Below, piece after piece: positions 7,960 to 16,337 of a DNA stretch of 64,000 nucleotides. The stretch comes from Polyangiaceae bacterium (GTDB taxonomy: Bacteria; Myxococcota_A; Polyangia; Polyangiales; Polyangiaceae): NCBI GenBank assembly GCA_020633205.1, contig JACKEB010000020.1, forward strand, positions 248,001 to 312,000, written 5' to 3'. The stretch's first letter is position 1, and each line of letters begins with the position of its first letter. The position numbers and the translations under genes were made by a program. Below the pieces are notes generated by a model, which was not told where the DNA came from, made no database searches, and saw nothing but the letters and a program-made list of their open reading frames with translations.

Positions 7960-9029
7960 CGGCGACCTCCACTGACTGGAAACAGCGAAGGCCGTTCGTA
8001 GCCAGCGCTGACCGCCGGGTGAGTCGGGGGCAGCACCTTGAGCACGGTCTGCGAGCGGGCGAGCGCCCCGCCTTCTCTCGAGGCGACGACCGTGCGGTTT
8101 CTCCCTGCGTGCTTGGCGTCGTAGAGCGCCTCGTCGGCGCGCTTGATCAGCTCATCCAGGGTCTCATCGTCACGCCGCGCGTCGTACACCGCAACGCCGA
8201 TGCTGATCGTGATTTGGTCGATGCCGTGACTCGTGAGGTCCAGGGCGCTGACGCCCTTGCGGTGACGTTCCGCGACCAGACGTGCGGACTCCTGGCCAGC
8301 GCCTGCGACGAGCACCATGAACTCTTCACCGCCGTAGCGACCCAGAGCATCTCCAGGGCGGATGCCATCCTTCAAGCAACGACTGACCTGGCGCAGCACT
8401 TCATCGCCCACGTCGTGACCGTACGTATCGTTGATGCGCTTGAAGTGATCGACATCCAGGAACAAGATCGCGAAGCGTTCGCAGCCATCGTAGTAGGCCC
8501 TGAGTGCGCTCTCGAGGGTGCGCCGGTTGTGCAAACCCGTGAGCGGATCGATCTCCGCAGTGCGTCTCAGGTGATCCCGCTCGCGACGCAGCCGACGCAG
8601 TGCATCGCGGAAACGCTTGTTGCGGAGCTGAACTTGAATGCGCGCCTTGAGCTCGGCGTCCCGCTCGGGACGCACGATGAAGTCATCTGCACCCGCGAGG
8701 AGTCCTCCAGCGACTAGCCCTTCGTCCGTGTCGCTCCCCTCCCCCACCAAAACAATCGGAGTAGCGCGCTGCATGTCCGATGCTCTGAGTTCGCTGCACA
8801 CCTCGAGTCCGCTCAGCCCGTTTAGATCGGCGCCGAGCAGGATCAAATCAGGCTCCCATTCCGCTACCACGCGGAAAACATCATCGACGTCGTCGATGGC
8901 CAGGCACTCGTGGCCAAGCAAGCTGACAGTCGCCTTGAGCCGTGCGGCTTGCCCCGGCGCTGAGACTGCAACCAAGACGCGGGCGTTGGTCTCGGCTCGC
9001 GGAGGTGTAGTGGAGAACTGAGGAAACAT
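7956..9029 (-). CDS. Diguanylate cyclase with degenerate receiver domain
   Basis: A 357-residue protein with an N-terminal receiver-like domain (about 16-135), a basic helix (136-157) and a GGDEF domain (158-320). The GGEEF active site at 233-237 is intact, and an inhibitory-site RPGD (224-227) sits five residues before it, so active and product-inhibited c-di-GMP synthesis is expected. The receiver lacks its phosphorylation residues: the usual Asp is Gly66, the N-terminal acidic pair is absent and the conserved Lys is Arg120. It is therefore unlikely to be phosphorylated. The first gene of a coupled pair with the HDOD gene. Confidence 0.93.
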   Translation of the reverse strand: MFPQFSTTPPRAETNARVLVAVSAPGQAARLKATVSLLGHECLAIDDVDDVFRVVAEWEPDLILLGADLNGLSGLEVCSELRASDMQRATPIVLVGEGSDTDEGLVAGGLLAGADDFIVRPERDAELKARIQVQLRNKRFRDALRRLRRERDHLRRTAEIDPLTGLHNRRTLESALRAYYDGCERFAILFLDVDHFKRINDTYGHDVGDEVLRQVSRCLKDGIRPGDALGRYGGEEFMVLVAGAGQESARLVAERHRKGVSALDLTSHGIDQITISIGVAVYDARRDDETLDELIKRADEALYDAKHAGRNRTVVASREGGALARSQTVLKVLPPTHPAVSAGYERPSLFPVSGGRR

Positions 9030-9137
9030 GAGAGATCAGCGCCCACGCGCGACGGCGCGAACCACCTCTGTCGAGGTTCGGGCGACGTATCTCCGAACGG
9101 CAGTGCTCAGCGAAGCTTGAGCGTTGACCCGCCCGCG

Positions 9138-9524
9138 TCAGTTCGAGCAGCTGACGACGGCAAACCCGCCGCGCTCGTTGCACTCACAGCCGCTCCCGAG
9201 TGCCGGCTGAACGCAAGCACAGGTCGCGGCTTCCGCGCACTCGGCGAGCCAGCCACAGCCGGCGCCCCCGGCGGCAGACTCGTTGCAGAAGTAACCCTCG
9301 GGACAGACGCCTTCCCCGCAGGTGACACACGAGCCATCCGCGCACGGATCGCTCGGGTCGTCCCCGACCGCACGCCCACCAGCGCTGCTTGGACCGTCCG
9401 AGCCGACAGCGCCTGATTCCCCATCGCCCGGATGATTGGCCGCAGGCGTACCACCCCCGCAGCCCCACTGAAGTGCCAACCCGAGGCCCGCCACCCCAAC
9501 CAACAGTCGCCCAGGAATCCTCAC
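9138..9524 (-). CDS. Small cysteine-rich lipoprotein
   Basis: GTG at 9524 gives a standard lipoprotein signal: RIPGRLLVGVAGLGLALQWGC, with the lipidated Cys at about position 22. A TTG start 24 bases upstream is possible but gives a poorer signal. The mature part is a Gly/Ser/Asp-rich linker followed by a domain with some 14 cysteines (CADGSCVTCGEGVCPEGYFC and onwards), suggesting a small disulfide-bonded domain like those in many myxobacterial surface lipoproteins. No specific function is recognisable. Transcribed divergently from the FAD oxidase. Confidence 0.75.
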   Translation of the reverse strand: MRIPGRLLVGVAGLGLALQWGCGGGTPAANHPGDGESGAVGSDGPSSAGGRAVGDDPSDPCADGSCVTCGEGVCPEGYFCNESAAGGAGCGWLAECAEAATCACVQPALGSGCECNERGGFAVVSCSN

Positions 9525-9604
9525 TGCTGCCCGGTATACCGAGAGCAAGTGAGGTTACACAAGCGGGCCTTGGTCCAGGCGGTCATGACCGCTACAAGAA
9601 TGGC

Positions 9605-11620
9605 GTGGATGTAACGCGCGCCCTCAAAGAAACCACCGGTGTTCGCTGTTCAACCGACGCTGCGGACCGCGTCGCCTATGCGCGAGATCTTTGGCCCAAG
9701 AAGCTGATCGAGATCCGCGGGGGTCAGGTGGCAGACCACCGCCCGCTCGCTGTCGCCTGGCCTGAGACGGGAGAGCAGGTTGCCGACATCGTGCGGGTCG
9801 CGCGCGACGAAGGTCTGTCTCTCGTACCGTTCGGCGCGGGCAGCGGCGTGTGTGGTGGCGTGCTACCCGACCCGACGAGCATCGTGCTCGATCTGAAGGG
9901 TCTGCGGAGCTGGAGCATCGACGAGAGCGCTCCACTCATCGACGTGGGTGCGGGCGCCATGGGCATCACCCTGGAGGAAGACATCCAGCGCCGCGGCCAC
10001 ACCATCGGACATTTTCCGTCGAGCATTCTCTGTTCCACCGTCGGTGGTTGGATAGCGGCGCGCGGCGCTGGGCAGTGCTCCGGGCGTTACGGCAAGATCG
10101 AAGACATGGTGGTCAGCCTCGAGCTGGTGACCGGGCGCGGTGAGCTCGTGACCCTCGAGCGCCGCCAGCTGGGCGCCAATCTGATCCCGCTGATCGTCGG
10201 CAGCGAAGGCACCCTCGGTGTCATCACCCGGGCGAAGTTGCGTCTCCACGCGGCACCAAAAACGCGCACCTTCATCGCCTACGAGTTCCCTTCGACGGAG
10301 GCAGGCTGGGAGGCGCTGCGGGAGCTATTTCAAGCCGGCCTACGCCCCGCCGTGTCGCGACTCTACGATCCGGTGGATTCGTTCTTCCTCAAGCAAGGCG
10401 CCGTCAAGAAGCCGAAGACCGAAGGCGGAAAGAAGCACTCTGGGGGTGGTGGTAAGCAACGCATGCTGCGCGGCTTGCTCAGTCAACCCAGCGCGCTCAA
10501 TTCGTTGATCGAAGCTGCGGAGGGCAATCTGCTCGGGGGCGCGACGCTGGTCCTCATCTTCGAAGGTGAAGGCGAAGCCACCGCCGAAGACGCCGATCGT
10601 GCGATCGCGATCTGCAATCGACTCGGAGGGAAGACCCGGGGAGAAGGCCCTGCGCGGCACTGGCTCGAGCACCGCTACAGCGTGAGCTACCGTCAGGCGC
10701 CAGTGTTTCGTCTCGGCGCATTCAGCGACACCATGGAGGTCGCGGCGCCGTGGTCGAAGCTCGGCACCTTGTACGACGCGGTCCGCGCGGCGCTGGGCAA
10801 ACACGTGCTGGTGATGGCGCACCTGAGCCACGCGTATCCCGACGGATGCAGCATCTACTTCACGTTCTCTGGTGTCGCCCCCGACGATGAGAAGGCGAGC
10901 GCCAAGTATGACGCCGCGTGGCGTGCGGCGATGGACGCCGCCATCGGAGCCGGTGGTACCCTCAGCCATCACCACGGCGTGGGGCGGAGCAAGGCACCGC
11001 GCCTGGGCCGCGAGCTAGGCTTTGGCGTGGAGCTGGTGCGTCGCCTGCAGCGCTGCATCGACCCGGATCAGCTGCTCAACCCGGGTAATTTGCTACCGCG
11101 TGAAGATACGCCTCAAGACTGGAGCAAGGCGCTCGATGAAGCCAAGGCGCCCCTCGGCATCGACGCGCAGAGCTTGCTGGCAACTTTCCGCGGGGAACAA
11201 AGCTTACAGATCATCGAGGAGCAGCTCCGCGGCGCTGGCCTGAGCCTACGCTTATCCCAAACCGACATGCAGCAGACGCTGGCGGCCTGGCTCGCCAGCG
11301 GGATGCCTGGCGCGCGTGATGCCTACTCGGACCCCGTGGAGCAGCGGGTGGCCGGGCTCGTTGCGCGTCTGCCATCGGGGGAGGTGCTAGGCATTCGTCC
11401 AACTCCGCGACGCGCGGTGGGCCCCGACTTGAGCGCCTTGGTGTACGGCATGGGTGAGCGCTGTATGCGGGTGGAGCAGGCGACGCTCTGCGTATCCCCG
11501 CTCTCAGCGCGGCAGTCGCGAGACCTCGCGTTCGACTACGCCAGAAATCCGGAGCCTAACCCCGCGGAAGCGCGCTTGATTGACGCCGTGATCGACGGCG
11601 TCGCGCACCCCTCGAGCTGA
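9605..11620 (+). CDS. FAD-linked oxidase, alkylglycerone-phosphate synthase/GlcD-like
   Basis: About 671 residues from GTG at 9605; in-frame sequence upstream overlaps the divergent lipoprotein and does not look like protein. The FAD_binding_4 fold has the PFGAGSGVCGGVLP loop, and HFPSSILCSTVGGWIAARGAGQCSGRYGKIED closely resembles alkylglycerone-phosphate synthases. The C-terminal FAD-oxidase domain has HHHGVGRSKAP and ends in the family's LLNPGNLL. About 150 extra residues follow, including a segment (VLGIRPTPRRAVGPDLSALV) that looks like a reduced second FAD-domain piece. Substrate is unknown: ether-lipid synthesis or hydroxyacid oxidation are both possible. The gene ends 4 bases from the convergent methyltransferase gene. 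Confidence 0.85.
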   Translation: MDVTRALKETTGVRCSTDAADRVAYARDLWPKKLIEIRGGQVADHRPLAVAWPETGEQVADIVRVARDEGLSLVPFGAGSGVCGGVLPDPTSIVLDLKGLRSWSIDESAPLIDVGAGAMGITLEEDIQRRGHTIGHFPSSILCSTVGGWIAARGAGQCSGRYGKIEDMVVSLELVTGRGELVTLERRQLGANLIPLIVGSEGTLGVITRAKLRLHAAPKTRTFIAYEFPSTEAGWEALRELFQAGLRPAVSRLYDPVDSFFLKQGAVKKPKTEGGKKHSGGGGKQRMLRGLLSQPSALNSLIEAAEGNLLGGATLVLIFEGEGEATAEDADRAIAICNRLGGKTRGEGPARHWLEHRYSVSYRQAPVFRLGAFSDTMEVAAPWSKLGTLYDAVRAALGKHVLVMAHLSHAYPDGCSIYFTFSGVAPDDEKASAKYDAAWRAAMDAAIGAGGTLSHHHGVGRSKAPRLGRELGFGVELVRRLQRCIDPDQLLNPGNLLPREDTPQDWSKALDEAKAPLGIDAQSLLATFRGEQSLQIIEEQLRGAGLSLRLSQTDMQQTLAAWLASGMPGARDAYSDPVEQRVAGLVARLPSGEVLGIRPTPRRAVGPDLSALVYGMGERCMRVEQATLCVSPLSARQSRDLAFDYARNPEPNPAEARLIDAVIDGVAHPSS

Positions 11621-11624
11621 TGCT

Positions 11625-13658
11625 TCACTCGCCTTTGGGCTTCTGGGCCAGCACGATGATGCTCGGCGAGTTCGGCCCAAAGAACACGCCCGGCGTCGCG
11701 ATCTGACCGCTGGCGTTACGGATCACGAAGCCAACGTCGTGCAGCAACTTCCCAAGCTCGTGCAGCGCGTATAGCCGCAGGGAATAGTTGCATTCCTTGG
11801 AGCGACCATCGTCCAGCATCACGGTACGCTTCACCTTGAGGCGACTCGTGATCCAATCCACTTGGGCGTCGTCCATGCACACGCAGCCGTCACCCTCGAA
11901 CCACACCGAGCTGGGTGTCTGAACCGCCACGTAGTCGCGGTTCACCATCTCGAGCAAGAAGGTGCCGCCGGGACGCAACGCCCGGAAGATGCGCTGCGCC
12001 ACGTTGATGTTCTTCTCTTCTTCGAAGTATCCGAAGGCCGAACTCCAGCAGTAGACGCCATCGAAGGTGTCTTCGAAGGCCATCTCGCGCATGTCGCCTT
12101 GCAGGAAGTTCAGCTTTTGGCCGCGCTCCTGAGCGATTTCCTGCGCCTGAGCGAGCATGGTGATGGACAGGTCATAGCCCACGACAGCGTAGCCGCGGGA
12201 CGCGAGCTCCACCGCGTGTTCACCAGAGCCACACGCAAGGTCGAGCACGACTCCGCCTCGAGCCACCCCAAGGGACTGCTCGATGAAGTCCACTTCAGCG
12301 GCAATCTGCTTCGGCTTCGGGGTGAAAATCGCTCGCCCGAAGTCATCGCCAAATAGCTCCTCCCACCACGGTCGGACCTTGCGCTTCGCCTGAGCCTCTT
12401 TGACCGCGCGCTCCTTGTCGACAGCTGCGCGCGGGGGTGGCGGACGCTTCTTGGGTGGTGGCGGCGGCTTGGCTTTGCCGTCAGCATCGGGAGTCGACTC
12501 GGGCGCGAGCTCCTCGTCGGCGATTTCCTCCGCATCGAGATCATCGAGGGATTCCTCTGCGTCCTCGTCCTCCGCCGTAGGCGGACGCTCAGGCTCCTTG
12601 ATGCTGATGATGCGCATCGCCAGCAACGCAGAGGGCTGGGAGGGCGCCACTTCCATCTTGGGCTGACTCGACGGCACCTCGTCGTCAGGGATCGTCACGC
12701 CCTTGAGAGCGGCCGAAGCTTCGAGCTGAGGCTCATCTGAGGGCGGAGGGTCAGAGCCCTGCGACGCGGTTTGGTCCGCGCTCTCGAGCGAGGTTTGGGG
12801 GGGAGAGTCCGCTGCGCTCGGCGGCTCTGACGTCTTGGCGTCGGTCTGCCCTTCCTGCAGCGCTGCAGATTCCTCGTCCTCTTCCAGGGTGCCTTCCCCC
12901 ACGGAAATATTGGAGTCAGGCCCCGACAGCTCCTCCGCAGCTCGCGGTTCCGTGGTGGGCACCTCATTTTGGACGACGGTGTCCAGGGCGTCCTCGCCGT
13001 CGTCCAGAGACACGTCGATGTTCAGCGGGGCCAGGGGCGCTGGGGGCGGGAACGACGCGGGGCGGGGCGGCGGAACCGAACCCGCGCTTGGCGGGGGAAC
13101 CGAGGCAGGACGCGGAGGCGGAACCGAAGCCGGTCGCGGAGGCGGAACCGAAGCCGGTCGCGGAGGCGGAACCGAAGCTGCTCTCGGCGGCACCGAAGCG
13201 GGGTGCGGTGGAGGCACGGAACCCGAGCGCGGCGGGACGGACGCGGGACGCCCGGGGATAGCTTCAGTTCCGCGTGGATTCACTGACGCGGGCTCGGGTG
13301 GACTCGAGTCGTGGGTCACCGTGGCGTCGGCCGCCGGCGGCTGGGAGACCATGGCGCTCCCGGACTCGAGCAACACGTCGATCTTTGGAGTGGGGGGCAC
13401 CACCGGATCCGCCGCAGCCAGGCGCCGAGCGCTCGGGGGCGGCGGCGGTATGGAGCCGCGGACAGCCGCGATCCCGTCACTGGAAACCCTACGAGGCTTG
13501 GGAGGCGGCTTGCTCGAGAGGCGCGTCTCCACGACCACGTCGCTGATCTCTTCCTCGTCGAGATCAGGGATTTCCGGCGGAGCCTCATCCTCGAGGGCAG
13601 CCCCGTCGGACTCCTTGGCCGCTGCGGCAGCAGCTTGCTGTCGCTCTTCGTCTGTCAT
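11625..13658 (-). CDS. SAM-dependent methyltransferase with long disordered N-terminus
   Basis: 677 residues. The last 240 form a class I methyltransferase: motif I VLDLACGSGEHAVEL at about 466-480, an acidic YDLS end to beta-2, then LQGDM and LRPGGTFLLEM. The first 430 residues are predicted disordered, Pro/Ser/Glu-rich, with about eight tandem copies of an octapeptide based on PASVPPPR (13050-13290), acidic patches, and a Lys/Pro-rich junction (PPPPPKKRPPPP). Its ATG overlaps the psd stop by 4 bases, so it is the last gene of the psd unit. Methyl acceptor is unknown; coupling to psd allows the idea of phospholipid N-methylation, but this is untested. Confidence 0.87.
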   Translation of the reverse strand: MTDEERQQAAAAAAKESDGAALEDEAPPEIPDLDEEEISDVVVETRLSSKPPPKPRRVSSDGIAAVRGSIPPPPPSARRLAAADPVVPPTPKIDVLLESGSAMVSQPPAADATVTHDSSPPEPASVNPRGTEAIPGRPASVPPRSGSVPPPHPASVPPRAASVPPPRPASVPPPRPASVPPPRPASVPPPSAGSVPPPRPASFPPPAPLAPLNIDVSLDDGEDALDTVVQNEVPTTEPRAAEELSGPDSNISVGEGTLEEDEESAALQEGQTDAKTSEPPSAADSPPQTSLESADQTASQGSDPPPSDEPQLEASAALKGVTIPDDEVPSSQPKMEVAPSQPSALLAMRIISIKEPERPPTAEDEDAEESLDDLDAEEIADEELAPESTPDADGKAKPPPPPKKRPPPPRAAVDKERAVKEAQAKRKVRPWWEELFGDDFGRAIFTPKPKQIAAEVDFIEQSLGVARGGVVLDLACGSGEHAVELASRGYAVVGYDLSITMLAQAQEIAQERGQKLNFLQGDMREMAFEDTFDGVYCWSSAFGYFEEEKNINVAQRIFRALRPGGTFLLEMVNRDYVAVQTPSSVWFEGDGCVCMDDAQVDWITSRLKVKRTVMLDDGRSKECNYSLRLYALHELGKLLHDVGFVIRNASGQIATPGVFFGPNSPSIIVLAQKPKGE
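13050..13290 (-). repeat. 24-base tandem repeat encoding PASVPPPR-type octapeptides
   Basis: On the minus strand, near-identical 24-base units encode PASVPPPR, with variants such as PASVPPRA and AGSVPPPR. The three central copies are nearly identical at the DNA level, implying recent slippage or unequal exchange, while flanking copies have diverged. In frame with the methyltransferase gene, so copy changes would keep the frame. Confidence 0.85.
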
Positions 13659-14557
13659 GTAGCCCCAGTCAACGCCTCACCGTAGCGTACGGGACCCACC
13701 GGACGCGAGATAGTGACTCCTGGCTCCAAGAGCACAACAGCTGTCGAACCTAGGTGGAATATTCCAATCTCGTCCCCTCGCGAGACCTCGACCTTCGGCT
13801 CGATGGTGTGCACACCGGGTGGAACTGCAGGGTCCGGCAAAACCGATACGGAAATCCGCCCGACGATCATTGCGCCGACCATGACCACGGTGACCCGCCC
13901 AAGCTGCTCGGTGTCGATACAGATGGCGACGCGGTTGTTGCGAACGAACAGCCCCGGCACGTAGCGCTCCCCGATCGAATTGACCGGGAACAAATCCCCC
14001 GGGATCCCGCGGATGAGACTCACATGCCCAGCCACCGGCGAGTGAACCCGGTGGTAGTCCCGTGGAGAGAGGTAGACCACGAAGAACGAGCCGTCGTGGT
14101 AGCGCTCCGCGTCGCTGGGAGCGCCAACCAGGTCTCCCAGCGCGTAGCCTTGGCCCTTGGCGTAGATGCGCCCACCTCGATCGACTCGGCCCAGGGAGGA
14201 CAGCTGCCCATCGGCCGGACTCACGACACGCGCATCGGCCACACGGCGCGCTCCTTCACGCAGTGGGCGCGTGAAGAACGCATCGAACGATGGGTACGCA
14301 GACTCCGTAGGCAGTGCCTCGTCTAGGTCCACCCGGTACGCCTTGGCGTACGTGCCCATGACGACGCGAGAAACCACGTCAGGCAGCTGGGCCTCGGAGA
14401 GGCGCCCCATCAGGCTACTAATGCGGGCACGGGGCAAGACTCGGATCAACTGTGCGGCAGCAAAACTGGCGGCGCTCACGGGTCGTTTCAGGCCTCTTGG
14501 TAACTCGTGGGTGGGGCTCGGCACTGCTGCTGGGCGCGACGAATGGGCGACGGCCAA
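13655..14557 (-). CDS. psd: Phosphatidylserine decarboxylase proenzyme
   Basis: Converts phosphatidylserine to phosphatidylethanolamine at the inner membrane. The pyruvoyl-forming self-cleavage site LGST is present near 268-271 (FHLGSTAVVLLEPG). The YHRVHSPVAG motif and the FFTRPLREGARRV and SPADG segments are characteristic, and length (300) fits. The 14557 start is TTG; a GTG about 26 codons downstream (14479) is an alternative closer to the usual N-terminus. Downstream it overlaps the methyltransferase gene by 4 bases, and it follows the membrane/protease operon after a 79-base gap. No phosphatidylserine synthase gene is nearby. Confidence 0.95.
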   Translation of the reverse strand: MAVAHSSRPAAVPSPTHELPRGLKRPVSAASFAAAQLIRVLPRARISSLMGRLSEAQLPDVVSRVVMGTYAKAYRVDLDEALPTESAYPSFDAFFTRPLREGARRVADARVVSPADGQLSSLGRVDRGGRIYAKGQGYALGDLVGAPSDAERYHDGSFFVVYLSPRDYHRVHSPVAGHVSLIRGIPGDLFPVNSIGERYVPGLFVRNNRVAICIDTEQLGRVTVVMVGAMIVGRISVSVLPDPAVPPGVHTIEPKVEVSRGDEIGIFHLGSTAVVLLEPGVTISRPVGPVRYGEALTGAT

Positions 14558-14636
14558 GCGAACTCACGGCGAGACTCAGCCGCCGCGCAAGCGATCGGAG
14601 AGTGTCGCGCATCGTAGGTTCTAGGCGCGAGCGGAG

Positions 14637-16337
14637 TCAATCACGGCCAAACCGTCGAGCCGCTTCGCACAGGGACCGGTACCCCTCAGCGAGTTCGCCA
14701 TCAGTGACAGCGGCCGGTCCCACCGGCGTGGGCGGATCCGAATCGCGATCCTTGGCGTCGTTCGGCAGGGAATTTGACGCAGAGTGTTGCTCGTCAGGCT
14801 TGCCACGGGACTTCCAGAAGCCACCACACGCGACGAGCTCCGAGAGCGGATCCAAGGCCACTCCCAGGCGATAGGCAGCCTTCCGGGCCTCCGGGGTGTT
14901 GGGGCGCTCGGCGCCTGTCCCTAACCCAAACCGCGCACGCAGCGCCCACCAGTGCGCATTCGCGGCATCGACGTCTTCGAGCTTGGACACCAGCTCCTTC
15001 GCGCGCTCCGTCTTGCCCTGGGCCAGTGCGGCTCGCGCCAAGCGGGCACGCAGCGACGCATCGTCGGGGGATGCGTCGAACATCTTGGTCAAGCGCGACT
15101 CTGCGGCCTCCATATGACCGCGTTCGAACAGCAGATCGCCAAGCCGCGCGTTGCGAATCATGTCCTCCGCACGTTGGTGCTGCTTGCGGACCTCGAGCGG
15201 GGTCAGCTTCGGAGGAGGCTCCGGCGCCGCGACGTGACCCTCTAGCCACGTCTGCCAGCGAGAATTCCACTCGGAAAGCGATACTCCAGACACACTCGCC
15301 AATGCGGCGTTGGGGCCGCGCTCGCCGACCCCCTTCAGATCACGCAGCAGCATGTGAAAGGCCGGCGTACCATTCTCCCGCAGCCAGAAGCCCACGAAGC
15401 TCGTCACCTCAGCGAAGGCGATGGAGGCCGCCTCGGGAGTGGGCAACATTGCGATGGAGGAACCAAGGCCGCCGATACCCACCGACTGACCTTGGACCTG
15501 CGCGGCCCGCGCGACGCGATCGTAGTCCGCATCGTCGAATGGCTGCTTCTCGCGCCAACGGGTCTCTTCTCGCTTGGCGACCCCCTCCTGCAGCCATAGC
15601 GGCGCGCGGTCTCGCGTCGCCCGGGACAGCGCAAGGTGCGTGATCTCGTGAGCCAGAGTGTCTTCCCACGGATACCCCAGGGAAGCGGCCCGTGGGGTCA
15701 GCATCGTCACCCTGCCCCAGCGCGCGACCGCGACGGTGCCCGTCGTCTCTGCGGCCTCGAGCGGCAACCCGGTGACGGCGGCCAGGGAGAAGAGGTCGCG
15801 CACCAAGTCGATGCGCAGCGGACGTGGCATGGTGACGCCGAGGTCCTGCTCGATACGTCCACGGGCCTTGTCGGCCACCTCCGCGATCAGCGGAGCCAAC
15901 GCTTTGTCCTCGGCGTCCTGCAGGCGCATCCACACGCCCCGCTCTTTGTCCTCGATGACCAGGCCACCCACCGTGGTTCCGGTGCATCCGTCCGCGACCT
16001 CGCGAAAATGTCGCGCCTCTTCGACATCCGCGAACTGCGGCGAGGATAGGATGGCTTGTGCGGTCTCGCAGTCACCCAAGTAGAGCGCGAGCCGCGCTCG
16101 TTCGAAGGCGAGGTCCCCGCGCTTCTCGGCGTCCTTCAAGAGCTCCTTGCCGCGCTCGACGTCGAGTTCGATGATCGCATCCGAGACCTGCCGCGGGCTG
16201 GTCGCCGAGCTCGCCGTCCCGGCGCACAGCACAGCGCCGAGTGAGAGCAAGCCTCCAAGGCCCTGCGCCGCGCGGCGCGTCCACCGGGCACGCGGCTTCG
16301 CGAGGTTCTTGCCGCAAGGCAATGACTGCTGCCTCAT
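14637..16337 (-). CDS. Secreted gluzincin (peptidase MA-like) with TPR region
   Basis: 566 residues. The N-terminus has a basic stretch and a hydrophobic signal ending ATASSATS-like, so the protein is probably exported. Zinc-protease motif HEITHLAL lies at about 229-236 with a downstream conserved Glu (WLQEGVAKREE), as in peptidase MA-like gluzincins. The C-terminal third contains TPR-like helices (about 395-470). ATG at 16337 overlaps the stop of the DUF4175 gene by 4 bases, so it is the tail gene of the MoxR/DUF58 unit. The coupling suggests it acts on, or with, the envelope complex encoded upstream; substrate unknown. Confidence 0.85.
   Translation of the reverse strand: MRQQSLPCGKNLAKPRARWTRRAAQGLGGLLSLGAVLCAGTASSATSPRQVSDAIIELDVERGKELLKDAEKRGDLAFERARLALYLGDCETAQAILSSPQFADVEEARHFREVADGCTGTTVGGLVIEDKERGVWMRLQDAEDKALAPLIAEVADKARGRIEQDLGVTMPRPLRIDLVRDLFSLAAVTGLPLEAAETTGTVAVARWGRVTMLTPRAASLGYPWEDTLAHEITHLALSRATRDRAPLWLQEGVAKREETRWREKQPFDDADYDRVARAAQVQGQSVGIGGLGSSIAMLPTPEAASIAFAEVTSFVGFWLRENGTPAFHMLLRDLKGVGERGPNAALASVSGVSLSEWNSRWQTWLEGHVAAPEPPPKLTPLEVRKQHQRAEDMIRNARLGDLLFERGHMEAAESRLTKMFDASPDDASLRARLARAALAQGKTERAKELVSKLEDVDAANAHWWALRARFGLGTGAERPNTPEARKAAYRLGVALDPLSELVACGGFWKSRGKPDEQHSASNSLPNDAKDRDSDPPTPVGPAAVTDGELAEGYRSLCEAARRFGRD

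Noticed and set aside
12969..13286. Arg-rich repeat protein on the plus strand over the PASVPPPR repeat region
   Set aside because: It is the reverse reading of the methyltransferase repeat; repeats keep both strands open without implying a gene.
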